Positions 1 to 8,403 of a stretch of DNA of 64,000 nucleotides are shown piece after piece (the first letter of the stretch is position 1; each line of letters begins with the position of its first letter). This stretch comes from Caulobacter sp. Root1455 (GTDB taxonomy: Bacteria > Pseudomonadota > Alphaproteobacteria > Caulobacterales > Caulobacteraceae), in NCBI RefSeq assembly GCF_001426905.1, contig NZ_LMFQ01000024.1, positions 66,942 to 130,941 on the forward strand, given 5' to 3'. The notes beneath the pieces are model-generated. The model was not told the origin of the DNA. It made no database searches and saw nothing but the letters and a program-made list of their open reading frames with translations. Made by a program: the position numbers and the translations under genes.

Positions 1-123
1 CAGCAAGACGCGGTTCTGGCCCTGGCCCGCTTGATCGGCCGCCAGATCGCACGCGAGGAGTTCCAGCGCAGCTTTGCGCCCGCCAACGACCAACGCCCCC
101 GATCGGAGACCGACGAGGGCTAG
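1..123 (+). CDS. 3' end of an unidentified small protein (partial)
   Basis: The window opens inside this gene. Forty codons remain, in frame from base 1, ending with TAG at 121-123. The visible tail contains ALARLIGRQIAREEF followed by a polar end, which looks like a charged helix; no domain can be named from it. The stop is 13 bp before the recombinase start, so the two are probably cotranscribed. From memory, short genes ending in a similar helix often sit just before large serine recombinases in alphaproteobacteria; this is a recollection and not a proof of function. Confidence 0.55.
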   Translation, partial: QQDAVLALARLIGRQIAREEFQRSFAPANDQRPRSETDEG

Positions 124-136
124 CTAGGAGATCGTC

Positions 137-1840
137 ATGACCCGCGTGGCCATCTACGCCCGCTATTCCGACGACAAGCAAAGCCCTCATTCGATCGAGG
201 ATCAGATCCGCATTTGCCGATTGCACGCCGACAAGGTCGATTGGCGCGTGGTTGAGACCTATTCCGACGCGGGCATCTCCGGGGCGACCGTGATCCTTCG
301 CCCTGGCGTCCAGGCCCTCTTGCGCGACGCCCTGTCGGGCAAGTTCGATTTGGTTTTGGCCGAGGCCCTAGACCGGCTCAGCCGCGACCAGGAAGACATC
401 GCCGGGCTCTTCAAGCGCCTACGGTTCGCGGGCGTGCCCATCGTCACACTATCCGAGGGCGAGGTGTCGGAGCTGCATGTCGGCCTCAAGGGCACGATGA
501 ACGCCCTGTTCCTCAAAGACTTGGGCGCCAAGACCCATCGCGGCATTCGGGGGCGCGTGGAGGCCGGCAAGGTCGGTTGCGGCAACGCCTACGGTTACAA
601 GGTTGTTCGCGAGATAGACGCGGCCGGGAAGGTCACGACCGGCGAGCGGGAGATCATCCCGCATGAGGCCGAGGTCGTGCGCCGCATCTTCCGCGACTAC
701 GTCGCGGGCAAGAGCCCGCGCCAGATCGCCATCGACCTCAACCGCGATGGCGTCGCCGCGCCGCAGGGCGGCCACTGGACCGACGTTTCCATCCGGGGCA
801 ACCGCGCCTTGAGTTCGGGCGTCCTGAACAATGAGTTCTATGTCGGCCAGATGGTCTGGAACCGGCGCCGCCGGATGAAGAACCCCGACACCGGCCGCAC
901 GGCGCACCGCATGAACCCAGAGGCCGAATGGGTGCGCGTCGCCGCCCCGCAGCTCCGGATCATTGATGATGCCCTGTGGAATGCCTCGCGGGCGCGTCAG
1001 GCCACCCTCATTCAGGTGTTCGAGGACGCCAAGGCGGGCGGGCTCGACAACCTCCAGGCCGCCAGCGCCAATCGCCGCCCCAAGACCCTGCTGTCGGGCC
1101 TGCTTGTGTGCGGGGTCTGCGGCGGCACGGTCGCCAAGCGGGGGAACAACCGCTTTGGCTGTGTCAGCCACATCATGGGCCGGGGCTGCACCAACGGCCG
1201 CACCATCAATCGCGACACCCTGGAGGTCCGCGTTCTGGCCGGGCTGCGGGACAAGCTCATGGCCCCGGACGTCATGGCCGAAGCGATGCGCGCTTACATC
1301 ACCGAGACCAACCGGCTGAACCATCATCGCCGGGCCAACCGTGAGGCCGACCTGCTCCGCCTAGAGAAGGCACGCAAGGCCATCGCGGGAATCGTCACGG
1401 CCATCGAGGATGGCCACTACAGTCGGCCCCTCATGGAGCGCCTGAAGACGCTGGAGGCTGACGTTGACGCCATCGAGCAGACCCTGAACCAGGCGCCGCT
1501 CGACGTGCCCGACGTTCACCCCAACGTCGCCGAGCTTTATCGCCGCAAAGTCGAGCGGCTGACCGAGGCGCTGAACGACCCAGACGACCGCACCGAGGCG
1601 GCGACCGCGCTACGCGGTCTGATCGACAAGATCGTGCTGACGCCCGGCGTCAAGCGCGGGGAGATCAGCGCTCAGCTCTTCGGGGACCTGGAGACCGTTC
1701 TGGCCTGGGCGCATGATCGGGAGGGCAAGAAGCACGAGGCCGTCAGCGGGTTTCCGTGGGAGGTTGAGGGCGCTTTGTCGGTTTCGGTAGGTGCACGGAC
1801 TTGTTCCGAGGACCCCTGCTTCAACCGCGAAGAAGGATGA
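137..1840 (+). CDS. Large serine recombinase (site-specific integrase/resolvase family)
   Basis: Predicted to cut and rejoin DNA at attachment sites through a phosphoserine intermediate, as integrases of phages and integrative elements do. The resolvase catalytic domain covers about residues 4-150, with the nucleophile Ser11 in YARYSDD and the Arg-rich LDRLSRDQED helix. A recombinase DNA-binding domain follows (about 165-290), then a zinc ribbon with Cys325, Cys328, Cys342 and Cys351, and a coiled-coil-like region near 385-440. At 567 residues it is normal size for large serine recombinases. The start has an AGGAG sequence ten bases upstream. The last 16 or so residues are encoded by one arm of an inverted repeat (1796-1817), so the natural C-terminus may have been altered. 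The matching attachment sites and cargo were not identified. Confidence 0.92.
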   Translation: MTRVAIYARYSDDKQSPHSIEDQIRICRLHADKVDWRVVETYSDAGISGATVILRPGVQALLRDALSGKFDLVLAEALDRLSRDQEDIAGLFKRLRFAGVPIVTLSEGEVSELHVGLKGTMNALFLKDLGAKTHRGIRGRVEAGKVGCGNAYGYKVVREIDAAGKVTTGEREIIPHEAEVVRRIFRDYVAGKSPRQIAIDLNRDGVAAPQGGHWTDVSIRGNRALSSGVLNNEFYVGQMVWNRRRRMKNPDTGRTAHRMNPEAEWVRVAAPQLRIIDDALWNASRARQATLIQVFEDAKAGGLDNLQAASANRRPKTLLSGLLVCGVCGGTVAKRGNNRFGCVSHIMGRGCTNGRTINRDTLEVRVLAGLRDKLMAPDVMAEAMRAYITETNRLNHHRRANREADLLRLEKARKAIAGIVTAIEDGHYSRPLMERLKTLEADVDAIEQTLNQAPLDVPDVHPNVAELYRRKVERLTEALNDPDDRTEAATALRGLIDKIVLTPGVKRGEISAQLFGDLETVLAWAHDREGKKHEAVSGFPWEVEGALSVSVGARTCSEDPCFNREEG

Positions 1841-1919
1841 TCCGTGGGGCGGTGAGGTCGCGGCTTTGCTGGCCGCCGACAGCTCAGCTGAACGAGGGGT
1901 CCTCGGAACAAGTCCGAGG
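1796..1919. repeat. Inverted pair of short palindromic (REP-like) elements
   Basis: A 22-bp arm at 1796-1817 is repeated exactly in inverted orientation at 1895-1916. The right arm is itself a hairpin (CCTCGGA/TCCGAGG, 1901-1919). The left arm lies inside the 3' end of the recombinase gene. I recall similar dispersed palindromes in Caulobacter-type genomes. It could act as a bidirectional transcription terminator between the recombinase and the converging nasS. Confidence 0.75.
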
Positions 1920-1963
1920 ATGACGGGGGAAGGAAGGAGCGCGCGGAGGTCTTAGGGCCGGCC

Positions 1964-3088
1964 CTAGCGAACCCGTCTCACCGCGAAGGACGCCGCATAG
2001 GCCCGCGCGTTCGCCGGATCGAACGGCGCGCCGTCGAACAGGGCCGAGGCCAGGGGCGCTGCGTCGGCGAACACCTGGGCCAACTCCAGCACCGGCCCCA
2101 GCGACAGCGCCGCCTCGCGGAACAGGTCCGGACGATAGACGCGGTCGGCGACCGCCTCCAGATCGACCTCCGGCCCCACCTGCCCCCAGCGCACCATCTG
2201 CGACAGGAACCACAGCGCGTGCTCGCGGCGCGGCAGGCCGGCGGCGTCGCGGTGGAAGACGATCTCGGACTTCAGGGCCCGGGCCACGACCTCGGCCTCG
2301 ACGCCCACATGCTCCGGCCGCGACAGCAGGGCGACCAGCTCGGCGTGGTTGCCCGGTTCGTCGGCCCAGGCCGCGGCGCGGATCAGGGCGCGCAGGGCCG
2401 CCCGCAGCTCGTCGCCATGACGGTCGGCCCAGGCGGCGGTGACGCCGAACACCTTGCACGGACCGCCGGGCCAGAACTGGGAGGCCTTGATCAGCATCTC
2501 GCCCAGGCCCTCGTCGACGGCGACGGCGTTCCAGGGCGCGCCGACGCAGAAGCCGTCGATCTCGCCCGAGCGCAGGTGCTCGACCATGCGCGGCGGCGGG
2601 GTGACCACCAGCCGCACGTCGCGGTCGGGATCGATCCCCGCCTGGCCCAGCCAGTAGCGCAGGAAATAGTTGTGCATCGAATGAGGGAAGACGACGGCGA
2701 AGGTCAGAGGCGGCGCGCCCTGCCCTCGCCGGCGCTCGATGACGCCAGCCAGGGCCTGGGCCGTGATCAGCGGCGCGTCCATGGCCGCGGGATCGGCCTC
2801 GCGCATCATCGCCGCCAGCTTGGATGAGACGGTGATCGCGCTGCCGTTCTGGTTCAGCGCCAACGGCGCCAGCATGGAGTCAGCCGCCAGGGCCATCGGC
2901 GCCAGCATATGGGCGCCGTCCAGCGCGCCCACCGTGACCTTGTCGCGAATCGTCGCCCACGACGCCTCGCGGCTCAGGGCGACCTCCAGCCCCTCCTCGG
3001 CGAAGAAGCCGCGCGCCTTGGCCACCACCAGCGGCGCGCAGTCGGTCAGCGGGATGAACCCCAGGGTCAGATCGGCCAGTCCGCTCAC
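1964..3088 (-). CDS. nasS: NasS-like nitrate/nitrite-binding sensor (CmpA/NrtA-type binding protein without export signal)
   Basis: A 374-residue protein with the fold of periplasmic nitrate-binding proteins: LTLGFIPLTDCAPLVVAKARGFF at the N-terminus and DGFCVGAPWNAVAVDEGLGE in the middle are typical. There is no signal peptide, as expected for cytosolic NasS, which holds the antiterminator NasT inactive until nitrate or nitrite binds (known from Paracoccus, Azotobacter and Bradyrhizobium). Its ATG overlaps the nasT stop by 4 bp (ATGA), so the two are translationally coupled. No nitrate reductase or transporter gene lies in the window, so its targets must be elsewhere. Confidence 0.85.
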   Translation of the reverse strand: MSGLADLTLGFIPLTDCAPLVVAKARGFFAEEGLEVALSREASWATIRDKVTVGALDGAHMLAPMALAADSMLAPLALNQNGSAITVSSKLAAMMREADPAAMDAPLITAQALAGVIERRRGQGAPPLTFAVVFPHSMHNYFLRYWLGQAGIDPDRDVRLVVTPPPRMVEHLRSGEIDGFCVGAPWNAVAVDEGLGEMLIKASQFWPGGPCKVFGVTAAWADRHGDELRAALRALIRAAAWADEPGNHAELVALLSRPEHVGVEAEVVARALKSEIVFHRDAAGLPRREHALWFLSQMVRWGQVGPEVDLEAVADRVYRPDLFREAALSLGPVLELAQVFADAAPLASALFDGAPFDPANARAYAASFAVRRVR

Positions 3089-3663
3089 GAGGCGTCGCCT
3101 TTCAACACCCCGGCGAAGGCCAGCAGGTCGGCGGCGACCTGGCCGATCGGCTTGCCGCGATCCATGGCCAGCTTGCGCAGCAGGCGATAGGCCCCGTCCT
3201 CGTCCAACCCCCGCTCCTTCATCAGCAGCCCCTTGGCCCGTTCGACGGTCTTGCGCGATTCCAGATCGGCCTTGGCCTTGGCCAGGTCGCCCCGCAGCTG
3301 CTGGGTCAGGGCGAAGCGGCTCATGGCCACGTCAAGGATTGACCGCACCCGCGCCGGCGCCAGGCCGTCGACGACATAGGCCGCGACCCCCGCCCGCACC
3401 GCCTGCTCGGCCAGGCCCGGTTCGGAGCGGTCCACGAACATCACCACGGCGCGCGGATTGTGCTGCCCGGCCTCGCGCAGGCTTTCCAGCGTGTCGCGGT
3501 CGGGGCTGTCGGCGGCGATCACAACCACGTCCGGCGCGAAGTCCGCGGCCTCGCGCTCGTCGAACGTCGCCGCGCGCCGCACCTCCAGCGGCTGCACGCC
3601 GGCGAGCCCCTCGGCCACGAGGGCGGCGCGCGCGGGATCCGGATCGATGACGAGGACGCGCAT
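3085..3663 (-). CDS. nasT: NasT-like ANTAR-domain response regulator (RNA-binding antiterminator)
   Basis: A 192-residue protein: an N-terminal receiver-like domain (MRVLVIDPD, then VVVIAADSPDRDTLE) and a C-terminal ANTAR helix bundle (VERAKGLLMKERGLDEDGAYRLLRKLAM). ANTAR proteins bind paired hairpins in leader RNAs and prevent termination; NasT does so for nitrate assimilation operons. I chose ATG 3663 because a GGAGG lies just upstream and the protein then begins at the conserved receiver strand; ATG 3714 would add 17 residues with no clear ribosome site. In the receiver, the usual phospho-acceptor aspartate position reads IAADS, and phosphorylation is not thought to be essential in this family. 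Confidence 0.86.
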   Translation of the reverse strand: MRVLVIDPDPARAALVAEGLAGVQPLEVRRAATFDEREAADFAPDVVVIAADSPDRDTLESLREAGQHNPRAVVMFVDRSEPGLAEQAVRAGVAAYVVDGLAPARVRSILDVAMSRFALTQQLRGDLAKAKADLESRKTVERAKGLLMKERGLDEDGAYRLLRKLAMDRGKPIGQVAADLLAFAGVLKGDAS

Positions 3664-3802
3664 GCCCTCCGCCGTAAGTCCGTCTGGCTGCGGGGGGGAG
3701 CGGTGAAGGTCCATCGCGGGCGGAGTTACTCGATCAGCCTGGTATTTGCACACGCTAGCCCGAAATAGCGGCGCCGAAAGGCCGCCCAAAAGCCTTCTGG
3801 TG

Positions 3803-4888
3803 TCAGCGCGCTTCCCGCAGTCGGATCCAGGCCGCCGGCTTCTTGCCCGTGCGGGCCGCCACGTCGTCGCGCACGGCCCGGTAGCGCGGGTCCAGCAACG
3901 TGGCGAGGCCATAGGTCCCCACCGCGTTCGACACGTCCCAGGGATGGGGCGCGTACTCCTTCTGGCCCGCGGCGGCGCGGTCGCGGTCGAACTGGATCTT
4001 GGAGTTGGCGAACTCAATGTGGGTCTTCTCGCCCTTGGCGTAGGGAACCAGCCAGTCGAGCGCGGCGGCCAGGCTGACGCCGTTGGCGGCCCGCCAGTCG
4101 AGCCAGTTCTCGCCGTGGGCCTGGGCGGCCAGGGCCGCCATCATCAGCGGATCCAGGTCGTAGGTCACATAGTGCAGCGCGTCGCGCTCGTGGAAGTCGA
4201 ACACCGAGCCGTCCGGCCGGATGTTCGTGGCCACCTGGGCCCGATAGGCGGCTCTCGCCCGCGCGATCAGTCCGGCGTCTCCGGTCTGGAAGGCCGCCAT
4301 GGTCGCCAGCTTGACGCGATGGCTCTGCCAGTTGGTGTCGAAGTTGCGCGGCTTGGCGTCCATCGCGTCCAGATAGCCGGCGGCCATGCCGCGCCACAGC
4401 TTGTCGACCTTGGCGCGGGTCGCCGCCGGCAAGTCGGTCTCGGTCAGGTCATAGGCCATCAGCAGGGTGTCGAAGCCGGTCTCGTCGATCGGGTTGAACG
4501 ACGGCTCGTAGATGTCGGCCCAGGCCTCCAGATAGCGGCCGGCCTGGTCGAGATAGGCGCGGTCGCCGGTCAGCCGCCAGGCCAGGGCCAGGTTCAGCAC
4601 GATCGGCTGATCCTCCTTGGCCTTCAGGCTGATCTCGCGGATGCCCTTGCCGGGCAGGGTGCCTTCGGTGTGCAGCTTGGGGATCGCGCCCGGCGGGCGC
4701 CCCAGGGCGGCCTTGGCCTTGGTGACGACCTCCTGGGCCGCCGGCGCCAGAGCCGCGCCCCCCTTTCCCAGGCCTTGGGCGTAGTCCGGGCCCAGCAGGG
4801 CGTAGTCGGCGGCCCAAGAGGTCGTCGCCCAGGCGGGCGAGGCCAGAAGGGCCACGGCGCAGGCCGCGCCGGTCAGCAGGGTCTTCAT
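3803..4888 (-). CDS. Alginate lyase family protein (PL5-like), secreted
   Basis: A 361-residue protein with a cleavable signal peptide (MKTLLTGAACAVALLASPAWA). The mature part is an all-helical alginate-lyase-type domain: the NFDTNWQSHRVKL segment and the later RDALHYVTYDLDPLMMAAL segment correspond to the active-site region of this family, where Asn, His and Tyr/Arg carry out beta-elimination of uronate polymers. It follows the TonB-dependent receptor on the same strand, separated by a strong terminator, so a polysaccharide-utilisation role is likely. The exact substrate (alginate or another uronate polymer) cannot be fixed from sequence. The ribosome site is weak. Confidence 0.8.
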   Translation of the reverse strand: MKTLLTGAACAVALLASPAWATTSWAADYALLGPDYAQGLGKGGAALAPAAQEVVTKAKAALGRPPGAIPKLHTEGTLPGKGIREISLKAKEDQPIVLNLALAWRLTGDRAYLDQAGRYLEAWADIYEPSFNPIDETGFDTLLMAYDLTETDLPAATRAKVDKLWRGMAAGYLDAMDAKPRNFDTNWQSHRVKLATMAAFQTGDAGLIARARAAYRAQVATNIRPDGSVFDFHERDALHYVTYDLDPLMMAALAAQAHGENWLDWRAANGVSLAAALDWLVPYAKGEKTHIEFANSKIQFDRDRAAAGQKEYAPHPWDVSNAVGTYGLATLLDPRYRAVRDDVAARTGKKPAAWIRLREAR

Positions 4889-4915
4889 GTCACGCGTCTC
4901 TTCGGTACTGGAAAG

Positions 4916-4945
4916 AAAAAGGGGCCGGGCGATGAGCCCGGCCCC
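4916..4945 (-). terminator. Rho-independent terminator after the TonB-dependent receptor
   Basis: On the minus strand there is a perfect 10-bp GC stem (GGGGCCGGGC/GCCCGGCCCC), a 5-base loop and then TTTTTCTTT. It lies in the 68-bp gap between the receptor stop (4957) and the lyase start (4888). It should reduce readthrough, giving more receptor than lyase unless the lyase has its own promoter. Confidence 0.85.
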
Positions 4946-4956
4946 AGTCGGAAGGA

Positions 4957-7900
4957 TCAGAACTTGGCGCGCATCGTCACCTGATAGGTGCGCCCGTCGT
5001 AGTCGATCCGGCGCGGCAGCATCGGATCGTTCTCGTACTCGGAGCGCGTCGCGTCGGTCAGGTTGAAGGCGTCGACCGAGATGCTGAGATCCTTGGTGAC
5101 GTTGTACGAGGCCGAGGCGTCCAGCTGGCTGCGCGCCTTGACGGTGCGAGCGTCGCCGACGAACGAGTTGCCGGCGGCCAGGTCGTATTTGTCACGCCAG
5201 TTGTAGACCAGGCGCACGCCGAACTTGTCGGATTCGTAGTAGCCGATGAGGTTGAGATTGTTCTCCGACACGCTGGGCAGGGTGATCGGCTTGCCGGCCT
5301 GATCCTTGCCGTCGATGGTGGTGTAGGAATAGTTGAACGCCCCGCCGAAGTCCTTCCAGAAGCCCGGCAGGAAGTCGAAGTTCTGCTGGATGTTGAACTC
5401 GACGCCCGTGACCTTCATGTCGTTCTGGTTGGTCTTGCCGCTGATGTTGACCTGAGCGTTCTTCAGCGTGCCGCCGGCGCCGGCGAACTGGTTGGAGCTC
5501 ATGCACTTGGGCGTGCCGCCCGAGTTGTCGATGGTCAGCGTGCCCAGATTGACGTCGAGGCCGGGGATCTGGCCGCTCGCCGGGCACAGGACCGCCGGAT
5601 CGGTGATCGGGCCGATATAGCCGCTGATGTTCTTGCGATAGACGGCCAGCGAGATCAGGCCGCCGGGGCGGTTGTACCATTCCAGCGACATGTCGAACGA
5701 GTCCGACGTGTAGGGCTTCAGGTCGGTCGCGCCGATCGTCACCGTATAGACCGGGTCGACCGGCGGGGTCAGGTTGGTCGGCTCCTGGACGAAGCTGGTC
5801 GGCACGGTGTCGCGCGGCTGCGGGCGGACATAGGTCGAATAGGCCGCGAAGCGCAGGATCAGGTCTTCCCGCAGATCCGCCGCCAGCACGATCGACGGCA
5901 GCCAGTAGTCGTAGTGGCGGCTGTAGTCCCTCGTGTTCAGCGAGTGGTTGACCGGTCCCGGAGCCACCGACAGGGCCGCCGAGCAGTTCTGGCAGTTCAG
6001 CGCGGTGATGTCGTTCTGGGTGTACTCATACCGCACGCCCGCCGAGCCGCGAACCGGCACGCTGCCCACGTCGGCCTTGAACTTCGCCATCAGATAGGCG
6101 GAGTAGATGTGGTTCTCGTTGGTGAAGTTGTTGTTCCAGTAGTTGCCGTCCCAGTAGTTGTTCACCAGGCCGTAGGGCGTCAGGAACACGCCGGTGGCGG
6201 GATCGAAGGCGAACTGGGCCGGCAGGCCGGTCGGGTTGCCGGCCGTGCGAGGATTGGTGTTGACCGGGGTGATCGCCGCCAGGATGCGATCGACGTCCAG
6301 GCCCATCCAGTTGGACGTGGGACCGCCCGCCTGACCACCGAAGAAGTCCTGGGCGTAGGACAGCTGGGACGCCATGTCCGGCGTGATGTTCAGGGTCTGG
6401 GCGCCCAGCGAGGTGTTGCGCGAACCGCTCGAGGCGTAGGTCAGGTGCTCGGCCCGGCCGCCGAACTGCAGGCTGGTCAGGAAGGTGCTGTCGGCGAAGC
6501 TCCGCTCGGCGTCGATCTGGAACGAGTCCAGGTCGTTGTTGGCCTTGCCGTTGGTGCCGGTGACGCCGAACTTGTTGCCGGCGACGCCCGCCGCCGCGCC
6601 CGGCATCTGGGCGCCGGCCTGGGTGGCCTGGTTGGCGGCGGACGGAATGCCGAAGCCGCCGGCCAGCAGGTGGGTGGCCAGGGGCGTGTTCAGCACCGCC
6701 GTGTAGTCGGCCAGGTCCGTGCCGTGTAGGTCGATCGAGGTGGTGATGCCGTTCAGGCCGCCCGCGCCGAGGTTGCGGTACGGGTTCTCGATGATGTCCA
6801 ATTCGATCTGGTTGGCCAGGGCCTTGGCGCGCGAGACGGTCAGGTTGGTGGTGACGCGCCAGTCGTCATTCCTGAACTCCAGGGTCGGATTGATGGCCCA
6901 GGTCGAGTTCTCGGCCGGCTCGGAACGAATCGAGTCGTAGGTGTTGATGTTCTCGGCCGAGAACTTGTTGATGTAGGCGCGCGGACCGTTCGGGGTCTGG
7001 ACGATGTAGGGCGTGCCGATGTCGGTGATGTGGGCCACCGCCGAGGTTGCCGTCAGGCCGGTGTTGGTGCCTTGGCCGGCGCCCGCGTCGATATAGAGCA
7101 GGTTGTTGGTGCCCTCATCCAGTTTGCGGTCGGTCAGGAACGCGTTGGCGCCCAGCTTCCAGTTCTCATTGATCCGCCATTCGAAACCGGTCGCGGCGGA
7201 CCAGGTGGTGCCGCGGTTGAACTTGACCAGCTGGCGCGTCTGGCTGGGGAAATAGACCCCGCCTGGATTGGCGGCGATCAGGGCGTCGTAGACCGGATTC
7301 TGGCCCGCGGCCTTCTGGTTGCCGACCTGGATCGCGCCGAGCTTGTTGCCCCAGGAATTGACCGTGATCGAGTCGCGACGGAACTTCTCGTCCTTCCAGG
7401 CCACGACGCCGAACACCGCGAAATCGTCGCTCAGGTGGGCGTTGTAGCCCATCGAGGCCAGCGGGCTGCCGAGGTCGCCCAGGTCGTTATACTCGTACGA
7501 GATCTTGGCGAAGCCGCCGTCCCTGCGCTGCAGGGCGGGCGCGATGCGCAGGTCGATGTTGCCCGACAGGCCGCCGGCCAGGTCCGACGCCATCGGCGAC
7601 TTGATCACGTTGATCGACGTGAAGATGTCGGAGTTGAACGCGCCCAGCGGGGTCGAGCCGTTGAGGATCGGGTCGGCGAAGGCGCCGCCGTTCAGGGTGG
7701 TGCGCGCAAAGGTGCCGGGCAAGCCACGCAGGCTGATGGTGGCGTTGCGGCTGTCGGCCTCGCGGTTGATCTGGATGCCGGGAACGCGCTGGATCGCCTC
7801 GCCGACATTGAGGTCGGGGAAGCGGCCCAGGCCGTCCGACGAGATGCCGTCCGAGATCTGCAGGGTGTCGCGCTTGGTGGCGATGGCGTTGGCGTAGGCG

Positions 7901-8067
7901 GCGCGGAAACCGGTTACCACCACGGTGTCGACGACGCTTTCGTCAGCCTTGGCTTGTTCCGGCGCGGGCGCGGCCTGCTGGGCCTGCGCGGCCGAACCGA
8001 TCGCGACCGCCGCGCACGAGGCCAGCAGCGCGGTGCGCAGGACGAGAGTGTTGCGAACGAGATTCAT
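4957..8067 (-). CDS. TonB-dependent receptor, probable carbohydrate transporter
   Basis: A 1036-residue outer-membrane receptor. It has a signal peptide ending at AAQAQ, a TonB-box-like DTVVVTGFRAAY, a plug domain (GRFPDLNVGEAIQRVPGIQI, then ATISLRGLPGTFARTTLNGG) and a large beta barrel ending in VTMRAKF with the terminal Phe needed for barrel assembly. The TGFRAAYANAIATKR start is typical of the polysaccharide-oligomer receptors abundant in Caulobacter and Xanthomonas. The neighbouring lyase suggests import of uronate oligosaccharides; this is inferred from context. The start has a good ribosome site (GGGAGGACCT then ATG). Confidence 0.9.
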   Translation of the reverse strand: MNLVRNTLVLRTALLASCAAVAIGSAAQAQQAAPAPEQAKADESVVDTVVVTGFRAAYANAIATKRDTLQISDGISSDGLGRFPDLNVGEAIQRVPGIQINREADSRNATISLRGLPGTFARTTLNGGAFADPILNGSTPLGAFNSDIFTSINVIKSPMASDLAGGLSGNIDLRIAPALQRRDGGFAKISYEYNDLGDLGSPLASMGYNAHLSDDFAVFGVVAWKDEKFRRDSITVNSWGNKLGAIQVGNQKAAGQNPVYDALIAANPGGVYFPSQTRQLVKFNRGTTWSAATGFEWRINENWKLGANAFLTDRKLDEGTNNLLYIDAGAGQGTNTGLTATSAVAHITDIGTPYIVQTPNGPRAYINKFSAENINTYDSIRSEPAENSTWAINPTLEFRNDDWRVTTNLTVSRAKALANQIELDIIENPYRNLGAGGLNGITTSIDLHGTDLADYTAVLNTPLATHLLAGGFGIPSAANQATQAGAQMPGAAAGVAGNKFGVTGTNGKANNDLDSFQIDAERSFADSTFLTSLQFGGRAEHLTYASSGSRNTSLGAQTLNITPDMASQLSYAQDFFGGQAGGPTSNWMGLDVDRILAAITPVNTNPRTAGNPTGLPAQFAFDPATGVFLTPYGLVNNYWDGNYWNNNFTNENHIYSAYLMAKFKADVGSVPVRGSAGVRYEYTQNDITALNCQNCSAALSVAPGPVNHSLNTRDYSRHYDYWLPSIVLAADLREDLILRFAAYSTYVRPQPRDTVPTSFVQEPTNLTPPVDPVYTVTIGATDLKPYTSDSFDMSLEWYNRPGGLISLAVYRKNISGYIGPITDPAVLCPASGQIPGLDVNLGTLTIDNSGGTPKCMSSNQFAGAGGTLKNAQVNISGKTNQNDMKVTGVEFNIQQNFDFLPGFWKDFGGAFNYSYTTIDGKDQAGKPITLPSVSENNLNLIGYYESDKFGVRLVYNWRDKYDLAAGNSFVGDARTVKARSQLDASASYNVTKDLSISVDAFNLTDATRSEYENDPMLPRRIDYDGRTYQVTMRAKF

Positions 8068-8111
8068 AGGTCCTCCCCCGGCGCGTCTGATTGGGCGCCC
8101 TTACGAGCCGA

Positions 8112-8148
8112 CTTATCCGACCAATCGAGAAATGTGTCAATGATTGGT
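8112..8148 (-). promoter_or_regulatory. Sigma-70-type promoter overlapped by an operator-like dyad, upstream of the TonB receptor
   Basis: On the minus strand, TTGACA (8140-8135) and GATAAG (8117-8112) are separated by exactly 17 bases, about 45 bases before the receptor ATG. The dyad ACCAATC-N15-GATTGGT (8120-8148) covers the -35 hexamer and the spacer, as expected for a repressor site. No regulator gene is adjacent, so the binding protein is unknown. Confidence 0.6.
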
Positions 8149-8151
8149 AAT

Positions 8152-8169
8152 GCCACTTTTTGAAGTGGC
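8152..8169. repeat. Short hairpin upstream of the receptor promoter
   Basis: GCCACTT/AAGTGGC form a 7-bp stem with a 4-base loop (CAAA on the minus strand). It lies immediately upstream of the receptor promoter and downstream of a gene remnant. It could be a weak terminator for the remnant or a second operator. Confidence 0.45.
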
Positions 8170-8181
8170 GGATCTTTCTGG

Positions 8182-8340
8182 TCAGGCCAAAACCCAGGGA
8201 GGCAAGACCAGACGGGTCACGGGCTTGTTGTAATTGAGATTCTCGGCCTGGCTGGCGAACAGGCCGAGACGAAAGCCGATGTCCACGGAAGGCATCCTAG
8301 CCGGACCGTCGATCCGAATCGCGCGACAGATCGCCACGAT
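8182..8340 (-). pseudogene. Possible degraded 3' end of a protein gene
   Basis: A 52-codon open stretch ends at TGA 8184-8182; its only ATG (8295) leaves 37 codons. The predicted peptide (...MPSVDIGFRLGLFASQ..., ...PVTRLVLPPWVLA) has the mixed strand-like composition of a real beta-sheet protein and no ribosome site, and an in-frame stop lies just upstream. I read it as the tail of a gene lost next to the polysaccharide locus, perhaps a sugar-binding domain, but the family was not identified. Confidence 0.3.
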
Positions 8341-8403
8341 TCAGGCGCGAGATCGGCGGGTTTCGCCAAAGGCGCGCGGGCTTGGTAAGGCCGCCCGCGG
8401 CCC

